From Saccharothrix sp. ALI-22-I (GTDB lineage: Bacteria; Actinomycetota; Actinomycetes; Mycobacteriales; Pseudonocardiaceae), in assembly GCF_001984175.1 (NCBI RefSeq), contig NZ_MTQP01000032.1, positions 1 through 47,910 on the forward strand: 47,910 bases of DNA, given 5' to 3'. Of this stretch, positions 1-9,386 are shown one piece after another; within the stretch, counting starts at the first letter, position 1; each line of letters starts with the position of its first letter. A model generated the notes under the pieces. It was not told the origin of the DNA. It saw nothing but the letters and a program-made list of their open reading frames with translations, and did no database searches. The position numbers were made by a program, and so were the translations under genes.

Positions 1-95
1 AGTCGTAGCGTCACGTCTCACGATCATGCCGCCGTGGCGCATGGCGCACGATCACCGCAGGTCAGCAGCCCAGTGCAGAGTTCTGGCACCCCACA
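1..95 (-). mobile_element. Left terminus of IS481-like element, family A (copy 1)
   Basis: Read on the minus strand, this begins with the terminal sequence TGTGGGGTGCCAGAA (81-95). A leader of about 65 nt follows, then a GTG start (12-14) and the first codons of a transposase that continues left of the window. The same end and leader recur at 7604-7684, 13895-13991, 14851-14936 and 40040-40138. The end abuts the interrupted transposase at 96-904, so the family A element appears to have inserted into that gene. Confidence 0.75.
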
Positions 96-904
96 GGGTC
101 GGAGAACGCGAACCGGGCTCCGTGCCGGGCGCTGCGGCCGCGGGCGCCGGGTTGCCGTGGTGGGGCGGGGAAGGCCAGCACCCGGTCGGATCGCAGTCGT
201 ACCAGTACCCGGACCGGGAGATCGGCCAGCAGGAACGCCAGACGAGGGCCGTCGTAGCCGCTGTCGCCGATGATCCAGATCTCCGGGTCGCCCTCGCGTC
301 GGTGTCCGGCGGTGATCAGCGCGTCCACCACGGTGCGCAGTTGGGTGGCGGCCATATCGGTGTGATCATCGCTCGGGCGCACGACATCGAGCAACGCCGT
401 CCACGACGTGCGACCGGGTTCCAGGGCGGCCACGAACGAGTAGGGCCAACCGGGGATCATCCGGGCTTGCCCCCTGCCGCGTGCGTAGGTGTGGCAGAAC
501 AGCCTGTCGGGACTGGTGTTCGCGTCGGGGCGTAGCCAGTGGCTGATATCGATGGCCAACATGATCCGGCCATCGTCGCCGCGCGGAACCTGCTGGCGGG
601 CAACAACATTGCGGAACCGGTCGATATCGATCCCGCCTTTGTTGAGCCCCTCGTACAGGCTGCCGTGACCGCGCCGGTGCTCGGGTTCCAACGACAGTTC
701 GACCAGCGAGGTGACCGGCCCCTCGGCGCACAGCGCCGCGTCAGCCAGCTCGAACAACGCGTCCGCCCGCGCGGTCACACACTGGTAGAAGTCCTGACGG
801 AACCCGGACAGGTCCCCCAGCGCGGCCGCCGCACCGGTGTAGTGCACACTGATCAACTGAAGCCCTTGGTCGATCTTCCGTCTGTCGCAAGAAGGAATGA
901 TCAA
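96..904 (-). pseudogene. DDE transposase, C-terminus cut off by family A end
   Basis: About 269 codons match the actinobacterial DDE transposase type annotated as the NF041680 family. The N-terminal region has an ALFELADAALC-like helix, then the EHRRGHGSLYEGLN block, then a DDE core with MLAIDISHWLRPD (first Asp), SFVAALEPGRTSW and the IIGDSGYDGPRLAFLL block (second Asp). The reading frame runs straight into the family A terminus at 95, so the C-terminal third with the catalytic Glu is absent. The start at 904 lies inside an inverted repeat and a start a few codons downstream is possible. It is probably non-functional. Confidence 0.7.
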
Positions 905-916
905 CCAAGGGCTTCA
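858..916. repeat. Inverted repeat at the 5' end of the DDE transposase
   Basis: TGAAGCCCTTGGTCGATC (858-875) and GATCAACCAAGGGCTTCA (899-916) are reverse complements with one mismatch in 18, separated by 23 nt. The start codon region lies between and within the arms. It may be the subterminal repeat of this insertion sequence or a hairpin limiting transposase expression. The host region 917-1119 shows no gene. Confidence 0.55.
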
Positions 917-1119
917 CCCATGATCAACCGGGTGCCCCGTCGGCCTTGAGACCTTAAAACTCAAGCTAAGTCACTGGTATTGAGGCTAGGGCGCGTATCG
1001 AGTCGTGATCAATCTGTGGGATTCGCCCTCACGGTGGGGCCTGGGTGGCAGATCGTCCTGCAGGACGCACGTGCACTCACTGTGGCCGTCCTAGGCGCAC
1101 GCCGCGGCAGCGATCCGGA

Positions 1120-2169
1120 TCAGGCGTTCCCCGACGGTGCCGTTACGGCCGTCCTGCGGTAGGTGGCGGGGCTGGTCCCGAAGCGGGACTTGAACGCCCG
1201 GGAGAAGTGGGAGGCGTCCTTGAACCCGACGCGCGGCGCGATGCTGCTGATGCTCTGAGCGTCGTATCCGGCCCCCGACAGCATCGTGCGGGCGCGGTCG
1301 AGCCTCTGGGCGTAGAGCCATGCGCGAGGTGTGGTGTCGGCCTCGCGGAACAGCTCGTGCAGATAACGCAGTGAAAAGCCCAGGTCGTGGCTGGCGGCGA
1401 GCAGCGTCAGGCCGGGGTCGTGGAGCCGGTCGGCGAGGTAGGCTTTGGCCCGCCGGAGATCACGTCGATGAACGGCCGCACTCGTTTTCCCGGAGACGTC
1501 CGAGCCAAGAGCGTCGCACGCGGTGGCCAGGAGATCGAGAAGGTTCCTCATGAACGATTCGGCGGTCGCCTCGCCGAGGTCATGACCTTGTTCGGCCAGG
1601 GCGCGCAGGACGGGACTGACGAAGGCACCCATGCCGCGCGCGGTCCGGAACGGTACGGCGGTGACGTGCTCGGCGACGGCGCAGCGGGAGGTGAGCATCG
1701 CGCGGGGTATCTGCAGGACCACCGAGCGGAACGGGCGGTCGAAGCGGAACACGTAGGGGTGGGTGCTGTCCACGAGGGCGAAGTCGCCGGGACCCACCTC
1801 GGCGGCGCGGTCGCCTTGCCGGAGCCTGGCCGACCCCTCGGTGAGCAGCGTGAGGAAGAAGTCCTCTCCTGCCGCTCTCCTGACCAGGTCAGGCGTACGA
1901 GCGGCCTCATGCGGATCCGCCCGCATGGTGCTGACCAGCAGCCCGCCCGTCACCCGGGCGACAGCGGAAGCGGCGAAACCGTGCTTCGCGGAGACGGGGA
2001 CCGCGTCGGGCAGCGCGGCCGCGCGCATGGCGACGAACGCCGTACGGGTCACTTCGCTCCAGTAGTCCCACTGGTCATGGTCGAGACCGAGCGTGGTGAA
2101 ACGCCGTTCGGCGTCCGCGCCGGCGTCGTCGCTGCGTTGTGGTGCCGGAAACGGCGCGTTCCCAGTCAT
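1120..2169 (-). CDS. AraC-family transcriptional regulator
   Basis: This 349-residue protein has an N-terminal AraC-binding-like cupin region (about 35-215) with the typical SARLRQGDRAAEVGPGDFALVDS sensor stretch. The C-terminal double helix-turn-helix (about 235-340) contains LTLLAASHDLGFSLRYLHELF and IAPRVGFKDASHFSRAFKSRFGTSP, the classic AraC/XylS signature. Length is normal for the family. The ATG at 2169 is preceded by GGGAG at a suitable distance. It is transcribed divergently from the metallo-hydrolase at 2266, with 96 bp between, which suggests it controls that gene. The inducer cannot be read from sequence. Confidence 0.9.
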   Translation of the reverse strand: MTGNAPFPAPQRSDDAGADAERRFTTLGLDHDQWDYWSEVTRTAFVAMRAAALPDAVPVSAKHGFAASAVARVTGGLLVSTMRADPHEAARTPDLVRRAAGEDFFLTLLTEGSARLRQGDRAAEVGPGDFALVDSTHPYVFRFDRPFRSVVLQIPRAMLTSRCAVAEHVTAVPFRTARGMGAFVSPVLRALAEQGHDLGEATAESFMRNLLDLLATACDALGSDVSGKTSAAVHRRDLRRAKAYLADRLHDPGLTLLAASHDLGFSLRYLHELFREADTTPRAWLYAQRLDRARTMLSGAGYDAQSISSIAPRVGFKDASHFSRAFKSRFGTSPATYRRTAVTAPSGNA

Positions 2170-2265
2170 GTCACGGACTCCCAGGTTTCCTTAGCGTTAC
2201 CGCACGGCTCAGAGGATGCCACGCACCGAGTGGAACGAAAAGGGCCGGTCAGAGAGGAATGACCC
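2170..2265. promoter_or_regulatory. Divergent promoter region, AraC regulator / metallo-hydrolase
   Basis: This 96-bp gap separates the two divergent starts and is the only place for both promoters. A GAGAGGAATG ribosome-binding segment precedes the ATG at 2266. I could not identify a clear repeat that would be the AraC operator. Confidence 0.4.
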
Positions 2266-3117
2266 ATGCTCACCACTATCTTCTCGGAGCAGCGGAACGG
2301 GCTTCGTTTCGATGTGTTCGCGGGTTCCGAAGCGGCTCTGTCGCCGAACTGCGTCCTCATCAGCGGCGAGCACGACGCGATCCTGATCGACGTGCAGTTC
2401 GTCATCGACGAGGCACGCGAACTCGCCGACCGCGTCCGTGACAGCGGCAAGCAGCTCAAGGCGGCCTTCATCACGCACGCGCACCCGGACCACTACGGCG
2501 GCATGGGTGAGATCGCCTCCGCCTTCCCCGACACCCCGATCCTGGCCCGGCAGGGCGTCATCGACGGGATCCTGGAGTGGCCGGCCAAACGCCTGCACTG
2601 GCAGGAAGCCTATGGCGACCAGATCCCGGACGAGATGCCGGTGCCCGAGCCGCTGACCGGGGACAGCTATTCCCTGGAAGGGCACGCAGTGGTCTTCGTG
2701 GACCTCCCGGTGGCCGAGACGGTGCACGCGACCGCCTTCCACGTGCCCGACGCGCAAGCCGTGATCGCCGGGGACCTGCTCAACCACCACTCGCACTGCT
2801 ACATGGCGGACACCAACAACCCCGCGTCATGGCTCACCGCCCTGGACCAGGTCCAGGCACTGGGAGAACACCGGATCGTGGTCCCGGGCCACGGCTCGGT
2901 GGGCGGGGAAGAGGTGATCGACGACACCCGTGCCTGGCTGGAGGACTACCAGGAGGTGGCCAAACCACGGGTACCCGTCGCCGACATCGCCCGCGAGATG
3001 AGCCGCCGACACCCCGACCGGGCCCTGCCCCTGCTGCTCTGGCTCACCCGCGGCCCCTCCTTCGGACTTGTCGGACCCAGGGAACTGGGAGTGCCACCGG
3101 AGGTGTTCGGAGGCTGA
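2266..3117 (+). CDS. MBL-fold metallo-hydrolase
   Basis: The protein has 283 residues. The metallo-beta-lactamase zinc motif THAHPDHYGGM is present (His71, His73, Asp75, His76). Downstream metal ligands are plausible at VIAGDLLNHHSH (Asp) and VVPGHGSVGG (His). The C-terminal 40 residues are helical. It belongs with the class of small-molecule hydrolases found beside AraC regulators, and the substrate is not predictable. The ATG at 2266 has a good ribosome-binding site. It is intact and likely cytoplasmic, with no signal peptide. Confidence 0.9.
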   Translation: MLTTIFSEQRNGLRFDVFAGSEAALSPNCVLISGEHDAILIDVQFVIDEARELADRVRDSGKQLKAAFITHAHPDHYGGMGEIASAFPDTPILARQGVIDGILEWPAKRLHWQEAYGDQIPDEMPVPEPLTGDSYSLEGHAVVFVDLPVAETVHATAFHVPDAQAVIAGDLLNHHSHCYMADTNNPASWLTALDQVQALGEHRIVVPGHGSVGGEEVIDDTRAWLEDYQEVAKPRVPVADIAREMSRRHPDRALPLLLWLTRGPSFGLVGPRELGVPPEVFGG

Positions 3118-3335
3118 GCCGGAACGTACCCACCTCGCAGCCTCTTGCGACACGGCTGCGCAACAACGGCTATGGAGGTTCTGCCCCGGCGTCAGCGACG
3201 CCAGGGCGGAGTCTTTGGAAGGGCGAACTGACCAGCTCCAGGTGCTGACGTCGGTTGCCCCACGCCTCGACCGCGCGGTGCGATGATCGGGGCGGTGGGC
3301 CGCTTATGCGAGGCAAACTGGACTGGGGGTTGGAG

Positions 3336-3833
3336 ATGAGCGATGACCGGCCGCGCCGCGGTCTGCTGGGCCGCCTGTCGCCACCCGCGGCACGGGCTCT
3401 GCTCGACTCCGGCAGCCCGGTCGGCTACGGGCCGGGCGACGTTCTGATGCGGCAGGGTGCCGACGACGGTCACGCCGTGCTGTTGCTCACCGGTGCGGTC
3501 AAGGTGCAGGCCATTGACGAATCGGTCCCGGCTCTGCTGGGCGTGCGGTCCGCGGGCGATCTGGTCGGCGAAATGGCCGCCCTGGACGACAAACCCCGCT
3601 CCGCCACGGTGATCGCCTGCGGCCGCGTCGCCGCCCGGCTGATCCGTCGACACCAGCTCCGAGCCGTGCTCGACAGGCACCACGAACTACTCGTGGAGCT
3701 GGCCAGGGTTAGCGCCGATCAGATCCGCTGGGCCAACGACCTGTGCCGGGCCATGTCCCGACCGGCCGCCACCCGCATCGCCCAGGTGCTGGTCCACCTC
3801 GCGCATCACCACGGAGACCGCAGCCCGGACTGA
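3336..3833 (+). pseudogene. Crp/Fnr-type cyclic-nucleotide-binding protein lacking its HTH
   Basis: About 165 residues form a cNMP-binding domain: GDVLMRQGADDGHAVLLLTGAVKV, then LLGVRSAGDLVGEMAALDDKPRSATVIA, then the dimerisation helix. The usual Crp-type winged helix should follow ATRIAQVLVHLAH, but a stop occurs within eight codons. The protein is therefore about 60 residues shorter than the family and has no DNA-binding domain. The ATG at 3336 after GGGGGTTGGAG is the preferred start; 3306 is possible. It could survive as a ligand-binding stub, but truncation by recombination is more likely because recombinase genes follow. Confidence 0.7.
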
Positions 3834-3879
3834 TCCTCCCCTGGTTGTACGGAGTCGGGTTACTGGATGATCAATCACT

Positions 3880-4234
3880 CCAGTGGTCCGGAGGACAGCC
3901 CACGATACCCAAGAGGTGCCCACCCGGGTTCCGGCGCAAGGTGCTCGACGTGGTTGATGGCGGTGACTTCCTTGTGGGTCAACGCCCGGCGCACGGTGGG
4001 CAGCGGCCGGGGGATCGCCACGTGATGGCGGGGTCGACGCCGGATCTGAGCAGGCGCTGGCGATGGTGAGCCGGAAGAACATGCGCATCGTCCGCACCGC
4101 GGACTCGCCTGCGCGCCTGCCTCTGCGTTCGTTCGAACACACTTGTGCCTGTCGGGTCGCCCGTTGCCGCAGCGCCAACACGTCGCTGGACTCCGGTGAG
4201 TCAATCGGATCGAGTGCCACCCGGCCGTGGTCAT
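3880..4234 (-). pseudogene. N-terminal remnant of a tyrosine-type site-specific recombinase
   Basis: Two minus-strand frames must be joined. One gives ESAVRTMRMFFRLTIASA, a typical core-binding helix of actinobacterial tyrosine recombinases. The other gives PLPTVRRALTHKEVTAIN, typical of the segment just before the catalytic domain. No catalytic R-H-R-Y domain follows, so this is a frameshifted N-terminal fragment. The assignment rests on remembered family patterns. Confidence 0.4.
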
Positions 4235-4381
4235 GTCGCGTCGTGATCCCGGTTCGAAGGCCTCGGAGGACGGCGACGGCCGTTGGTCCGTCTGGGTGGG
4301 AACACGTCGACCCCCGTCACGGCTTCCGGTGCGGGTCGTCCCATCGGTGTCTTGTCGGTCGATGCGAAGGTGGTCACGGTG

Positions 4382-5770
4382 ATGGCGTCACGATCGGAAG
4401 ATCCGGATTTGCTCGGTGCGTGGTTGCGGACTACGGGACCTACTGTGCGCCGGAAACGGTCGGAGGATCCGTTCGTCCATCTTGGACTGCGTTTTGCGTT
4501 CTACGGAAGGATGTCCACTTCGGAGTTTCAGGATCGGCGGACGTCTCGGTTGTGGCAGCGGGAGGTCGCGGAGCGTCTGGTGGCGGGTCACGGTGTGATC
4601 GTCGCCGAGTATTTCGAGGCCGGGTGCACCCGGCTCAGGGCGTGGGCGGATCGGCCGCAGGCTTCCCGGTTGTTGGCCGCGTTGGAGGATCCGGATCGCG
4701 GGTTCGACGCGATCGTGGTGGGGGAGTACGAGCGGGGGTTCTGCGGTGACCAGTTCGTGCGGATGGCGCCGTTGTTCGAGCGGCTCGGGGTGCAGGTGTG
4801 GTTGCCGGAGGCGGGCGGACGTGTGGACATGGCGCGTCCGGCGCATGAGGCGTTGGTGGTGATGTTGGGGGCGCGGTCGGATCTGGAGATCCGGCGGGTG
4901 CGGCATCGGGTGATCGGGGCGATGCGGGCGCAGACCTACGACCAGGGCCGCTATCTGGGTGGCCGTCCGCCCTACGGGTACCGATTGGTCGACGGTGGCC
5001 CGCATCCGAACCGGGCACACGCGCGCTGGGGACGGCGACTCCAGCGGCTCGCGCCGGACCCGGCGACCGCGCCGCACGTCCGGTGGATCTTCACGGAGCG
5101 GCTGGCGGGGCGCAGCATCGCCGGGATCGCCCGGGAGCTCAACGAACGCGCCGTACCGTGTCCGTCGTCCGCCGACGCGGATCGCAACCCGCACCGGTCG
5201 GGCGAGGCGTGGACGTTGATCACCGTCGCGAAGATCCTGGAGAACCCCCGCTACACGGGGCGGCAGGTGTGGAACCGAGTGGCCAACGACCGCGAACACC
5301 CGCATCCGACGAGCGGCCGGCCGGCCCAGCGCGCCAACGACCGCGAGGACTGGGTGATCTCCGCGAACATCGCCCACACGGCACTGGTGAGCGAGGCCGA
5401 CTTCCTCCTGGCTCAGGCGCGCCGGGCGGCACGTCCGACCGCGGACGGCAGCGTCCGGAGGTATCACCTGTCCGGGCTGCTGGTGTGCGGGGTGTGCAGG
5501 CGGCGGTTGGAGTCGCACTGGGTCCACGGGCGTGCGGGCTACCGGTGTCGGCACGGGTACACCAGCGCACGGTCCCGCCCGGCCGACGCGCCCCGCAACG
5601 TCTACCTGCGTGAGGACCATCTCGTGGACGTCATCGTGGAGCAGCTCGTGAGGGAAAGGCACCACGTCGGGGTGGAACCGGCCCAAGTGGCCGCCTACCT
5701 ACTCGACAACCGGCTGACGGTCACCTGCGACGCGCACGGCGTCGGTCTCCGACTGGTGCCCGTTGTGTGA
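4382..5770 (+). CDS. Large serine recombinase (site-specific integrase)
   Basis: The protein has 462 residues from the ATG at 4382; an upstream start at 4283 adds 33 unlike residues. The N-terminal resolvase domain has FAFYGRMSTSEFQD, with the nucleophilic Ser in YGRMSTSE, plus QRE and the DLEIRRVRHRV E-helix. The recombinase domain (about 180-290) includes GRPPYGYRLVDGG and WTLITVAKILENPRYTGRQVWNR. A zinc ribbon follows (CGVC, later C and H in GYRCRHGY). It is complete and may be the integrase of an integrated element. A 21-bp perfect hairpin follows the stop. I could not identify attachment sites. Confidence 0.9.
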   Translation: MASRSEDPDLLGAWLRTTGPTVRRKRSEDPFVHLGLRFAFYGRMSTSEFQDRRTSRLWQREVAERLVAGHGVIVAEYFEAGCTRLRAWADRPQASRLLAALEDPDRGFDAIVVGEYERGFCGDQFVRMAPLFERLGVQVWLPEAGGRVDMARPAHEALVVMLGARSDLEIRRVRHRVIGAMRAQTYDQGRYLGGRPPYGYRLVDGGPHPNRAHARWGRRLQRLAPDPATAPHVRWIFTERLAGRSIAGIARELNERAVPCPSSADADRNPHRSGEAWTLITVAKILENPRYTGRQVWNRVANDREHPHPTSGRPAQRANDREDWVISANIAHTALVSEADFLLAQARRAARPTADGSVRRYHLSGLLVCGVCRRRLESHWVHGRAGYRCRHGYTSARSRPADAPRNVYLREDHLVDVIVEQLVRERHHVGVEPAQVAAYLLDNRLTVTCDAHGVGLRLVPVV

Positions 5771-5809
5771 GCACCGGATGAAGCCGCAGGTCAGCGCCCC
5801 AACGTACAA

Positions 5810-5858
5810 ACCCCACGAGGCCCTGATCTGGTAAACTCAGATCAGGGCCTCGTGGGGT
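5810..5858 (+). terminator. Long perfect hairpin after the serine recombinase
   Basis: The arms at 5810-5830 and 5838-5858 (ACCCCACGAGGCCCTGATCT plus one base) are perfect 21-bp reverse complements around a 7-nt loop. AT-rich sequence TAATTATATG follows. It sits 39 nt after the stop codon, so an intrinsic terminator is likely. A recombination-related site is an alternative. Confidence 0.7.
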
Positions 5859-6431
5859 AATTATATGTCCGAAAACGTGGGCTGCGGCCCACCTCCACAG
5901 TGGTGGTGGCAGCGCATGTGTCAAGTATAGCAACAACTTCCGCCGATTGTCCAGGTGGGCCGGAGCCCACATCGGCGACAGCATTCGTCGCCTCACGGGG
6001 TAGGCGAGCAATGATTCTCCAGCGCTTCAAGGAATTTTTTCCCGAAGTGGGTCACGAAGTCATTCTTCGAGGCTCTGTCCATCTTGAACAGGGCCCGTGT
6101 CGTTTCGGTGGCGCAGCTTCGTCGGATCGGTTCGGCGGTCGGCGGGGTGTGCGGGCGGCTCGGTGGGACTCTTCGTCCTCGGCCGGATCTCGTAGGTGTT
6201 CTGGGAAGCACTTGGACGTCCGACTGGTGTCGATGATTCGGCGGGAGGCAGCCGGGCGGCATTCGGGTTGACGCTCGCGATGGAGCGCCGCCTGGGCGGC
6301 CTGCACGCGCTGATCAGGTAGGCCTCCGAGGTGTACCTGCCGCAGGCGGTTCGTCGGTTGGTCGAGGTCTTGTGGCGGGGTTGCGGCGGGAAGTCGTTGC
6401 CGGACAAGCGCTCCGCGTTGGGGTACGGGGC
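5859..6431. other. Unassigned region between recombinase and VOC gene
   Basis: No recognisable protein was found on either strand. A minus-strand frame ending near 5997 reads sensibly for about 35 residues (ALFKMDRASKNDFVTHFGKK and on), but nothing supports a gene. The region is probably decayed. Confidence 0.3.
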
Positions 6432-6812
6432 GTGGTCCGCGTTCACGACATTGTCTTCGACAGCGGGCATCCGGCGTCGTTGGCCCGTTTCTGGGCTGCG
6501 GTCCTGGACGGTTACCGCGTGGCGCTGTACGACGAGGCGGAGTTGCGGCGTCTGAGGGAGAAGGGGGTCGACGATCCCGAGGACGATCCGACGGTGCTGG
6601 TGGAGGCCGGTCCCGGCCTGCCGCGTTACTTCTTCGTGCTGGTGCCCGAGGGCAAGGTGGCGAAGAACCGTGTCCATCTGGACTTGGGCGCCGACGACCC
6701 GGCCGCCGAGGTCGCCCGTCTGGTGGGCCTCGGCGCGGTGGCGGTGCGGGAGTTCGAGGGTTGGGTGCGGATGGCCGACCCCGAGGGCAACGAGTTCTGC
6801 GTCCTGCGTTGA
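6432..6812 (+). CDS. VOC-family (glyoxalase-like) protein
   Basis: About 126 residues start at the GTG at 6432 (VVRVHDIVFDSGHPASLARFWAAVL), the typical N-terminus of actinobacterial VOC proteins. The repeated beta-alpha-beta-beta-beta fold ends with NRVHLDLGADD and the hallmark MADPEGNEFCVL. Function within the superfamily is open: dioxygenase-like, glyoxalase-like or antibiotic-binding. A frame upstream of 6432 remains open, but its sequence does not resemble the family and no strong ribosome-binding site is visible. Confidence 0.75.
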   Translation: MVRVHDIVFDSGHPASLARFWAAVLDGYRVALYDEAELRRLREKGVDDPEDDPTVLVEAGPGLPRYFFVLVPEGKVAKNRVHLDLGADDPAAEVARLVGLGAVAVREFEGWVRMADPEGNEFCVLR

Positions 6813-6868
6813 CCTGTCGCCCGGATGGTCCTCCAGAACGCGTCGTCGATGGGGTGAGGGTGTGCCCG

Positions 6869-7684
6869 TCAGGTCGTCGGCGGCAGTCGGTCGGTGACCT
6901 CGCGTTCAACGGTGCCGACGAACCGTTCGGCGTAGCAGTTCGCTTCGGGCAGCGTGGCGGGGTCTTCACGACCTGGATGCCGGGGTCGGCGAGGACGGTG
7001 TCGAACGACGTGGTGAATCGGCCGGCTCGATCGCGGATCGGGAAGCGGGAATTGTCCGTCTGCTCGCCGAGGTCCATCGGCAGGTTGCTTGTGGCCTGGG
7101 GGCGGAGGGACAGCAGCCAGGAGGTGTCGGTGTTCCGGGTAGGTGCGGGCGGTATCCGCAGGCGCTTGAGCATGCGACGGACGGTCGACGCGGCTACCCG
7201 GTGGCCGAGCTTGAGCAGCTCGCCCTGGATCCTGCGGTAGCTCCAGCCGGTGTTCTCCCTCGCCATCCGCTGGATCAACGCCACGACGGTGTCGTCGACC
7301 GGCGGGCGCCCGGTCCGGTTCGGGTGGGTCCGCTTCCTGGCCACCAGGCGTCGGTGTCATCGCAGGACGGTGCCCGGTGTCGCCAACCGGTGCTCGCGCA
7401 GCAGCCGGGGGAGTTGCCGAGCCAGTGCGGCGAGCACCGCGCGATCGGCCCGGTCCAGCCGCGTGCGGGCTCGTCCGGCGCAGCACGGCGACCTTGTGCC
7501 GCAGCACCGGTAACTCGACGTCCTTGGCCGTCGACGAGCGACCGAGCAGAACCAGCCAGCCGACTAGCCGGACGAAGATCAGGTACAGCAGTCGTAACGC
7601 CACGCTTCACGATCACGCCTCTGTGATCCATGGCGCACGATCACCGCAGCTCAGCGGCCCAGTGCAGAGTTCTGGCACCCCACA
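6869..7684 (-). mobile_element. Family A IS481-like element, 5' part only, degenerate
   Basis: The terminal sequence TGTGGGGTGCCAGAA (7670-7684), the leader and a GTG start at 7603 are intact. The transposase starts MALRLLYLIFVRLVGW and SSTAKDVELPVLRHKVAVLRR. It then shifts frame, continuing as RMARENTGWSYRRIQGELLKLG, lacks about 65 residues around the first catalytic Asp, and shifts again at EANCYAERFVGTVEREVTDRL. It stops at about 6869 without the right end. This is a decayed copy of the element at 47126. Confidence 0.8.
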
Positions 7685-7731
7685 GGTCGGCGAGGTGCCG
7701 GACCAGGCTCCTGGGAATGCGGAATGGGTTA

Positions 7732-8945
7732 GTGCTGCGTTCCTCAATTATGCCGTATCTTGATCGTCGATCATGGTCGGTGGACGAGGAGTGGTTCGTG
7801 CCGAAAGTGCTGGTAGCGCGGTTACCGATCGACGCTGCGGAGGAGCGGGCGGTCCGGAAACTGGCCGGTGCCCGACACGCTCCCGGTGACTGGATCAGGC
7901 GGGCGCGGATCGTGGTCGCCAGTTGGGAGGGCGGGTCGACCAAGGGCGTCGCCGCCGAGGTCGGGTGTCATCCGCAGACCGTGCGTGAGTGGCTGCATCG
8001 GTTCAACACCAACGGGTTGGACGGTCTGGGCGACCGTCCGGGAGCGGGCCGGCGCCCTCGGTTGACCGAGGACGAGCGCAGCCGGATCGTGGCGATGGCG
8101 CGCACCCGGCAGCCGCCGGGCCGGTTGACCCGGCAGTCCGACGGCACCCTGGACGCCGAACAGGAGGGCGGTCCGGCGCACTGGACACTGGACTCGCTGA
8201 GCGAGGCCCTGCAAGCCGAGGGCATCACGGTCGGACGCAGCCAGGTCCGTCGCATCCTGCTCGCCGAAGGGGTGAGGTGGCGGCGGACCCGTTCCTGGAC
8301 CACGAGCAACGACCCGGAGTTCGTCCCAAAAGGACACGCATCGTCGGGCTCTACACCGATCCGCCGGAGAACGCGACGGTAGTCTGCGCCGACGAACTCG
8401 GCCCCGTCATCCCCCGCACCTTCCCACCCGCACCCGGATGGTCCGGCGACGGACACCGCATCAAAGCACCCCTGGACTACTCCCGCGGACCGGAGAGAAC
8501 TTGGGTCTACGGAGCCGTCCGCGTGCGCGACGGCCAGGCCGTCACCCTCACCGCATCATCGCGCAACAGCCTCTACTACCAACGGTTCCTGGAGATGCCG
8601 GAACAGGCCAACCCGGTCGGCGACATCCACGTCATCACCGACAACCTTTCCAGCCACAACAGCAAGTCCACCCGCGAATGGCTGCTCGACCACCCCCGCA
8701 TCAAACACGCGTTCATCCCCGTCGGCGCCTGCCGGCTCAACCTCCAGGAACCCTGGTGGCGCCTGTTCCGCCGCGAGGGACTGGCCGGACAGAGCTTCGC
8801 CGATCCCAACGAGATCGACCACGCCACCCGACAAGCCACAGCCGCCCTCAACGCCCGCGCCAGACCCTGGGTATGGGGCCGCCCGGCACCCAAACCCAGG
8901 AAGCTGCGACGCCGGTTTATCTACCACCTTTGAGGAACGCAGCAT
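7732..8945 (+). mobile_element. Complete IS630-family insertion sequence (1214 bp)
   Basis: The ends GTGCTGCGTTCCTCAA (7732-7747) and, inverted, ATGCTGCGTTCCTCAA (8930-8945) match at 15 of 16 positions. A TA dinucleotide flanks both sides (7730-7731 and 8946-8947), the hallmark TA duplication of IS630/Tc1-type elements. The element landed on the TA of the stop codon of the gene at 8945-9181 without changing that stop. It appears complete and potentially active. Confidence 0.85.
7798..8933 (+). CDS. IS630-family transposase, two frames joined by probable -1 frameshift
   Basis: The first frame (7798-8382) carries the helix-turn-helix (VAAEVGCHPQTVREWLHRFNTNGLDGLGDRP) and a winged-helix part ending WTTSNDPEFVPKG. 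The second frame, one base back, carries the DDE domain: VVCADELGPV (Asp), DIHVITDNLSSHNS (Asp) and a final acidic residue near the C-terminus (DPNEIDHATRQATAALN). The overlap contains C CCA AAA GG near 8331-8337, a canonical X XXY YYZ slippery heptamer. The GTG at 7798 after GAGGAG is preferred over the ATG at 7750. If slippage occurs, a product of about 379 residues results. Confidence 0.8.
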
Positions 8946-9181
8946 TAGGCGCGGTTGCCGCGGCGTCGGGCGAGGTAGCGCTTGCCGGCGCTGGCGGCCA
9001 GGGTGCCGCCGGCGCCGATTCCGGCGGCGGCGGTGGAGGTGCCGAGGATGATCATGCCCGTCGTGATGATCGCTCCCAGGAGCAGCATCAGGATGATGGC
9101 GCGGATGAACGGCGCCCAGGCGTCGTTGTTGAGCATGTGGTTGAGCAGGGACCAGCCGTTGTGGTCCGGGTCGTTGGTCAT
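8945..9181 (-). CDS. Small membrane protein of unknown function
   Basis: The protein has 78 residues. An acidic, Asn-rich N-terminus is followed by a strong hydrophobic segment (about 29-50, AIILMLLLGAIITTGMIILG), a Gly/Ala-rich linker and a basic tail (KRYLARRRGN). It is probably a single- or double-span membrane protein with its tail inside. The ribosome-binding site AAAGGGG precedes the ATG. The IS630 element starts at the TA of its stop codon. I do not recognise the family. The gene fragment upstream (9387-9597) is on the same strand. Confidence 0.6.
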   Translation of the reverse strand: MTNDPDHNGWSLLNHMLNNDAWAPFIRAIILMLLLGAIITTGMIILGTSTAAAGIGAGGTLAASAGKRYLARRRGNRA

Positions 9182-9239
9182 GGCGACCCCTTTCGCGGTG
9201 CTGTCATCCAGTGACTCTCGTGACCGGGCCGAATGTGAA

Positions 9240-9273
9240 CCTGTGGTGTCGAGACTGGTCTCGACACCACAGG
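9240..9273 (-). terminator. Perfect 15-bp hairpin between two minus-strand genes
   Basis: CCTGTGGTGTCGAGA (9240-9254) and its exact reverse complement (9259-9273) surround a 4-nt loop. It lies after the stop of the fragment at 9387-9597 and before the gene at 9181. A terminator is most likely; an operator for the small membrane gene is also possible. Confidence 0.6.
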
Positions 9274-9386
9274 CTGGTAGGGGTCGTGTTCCGGTGTGGC
9301 CGGGCGGTCGCCCGGTTCATGGCGCGTCCGGAGTTGGGACGTCTGCGAACGGGCGTGTGGCGTTCCTGCGGCAGGGGCCCGGTGGC

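Noticed and set aside
1387..2262. 291-codon plus-strand frame
   Set aside because: It is antisense to the AraC regulator, which has clear domains.
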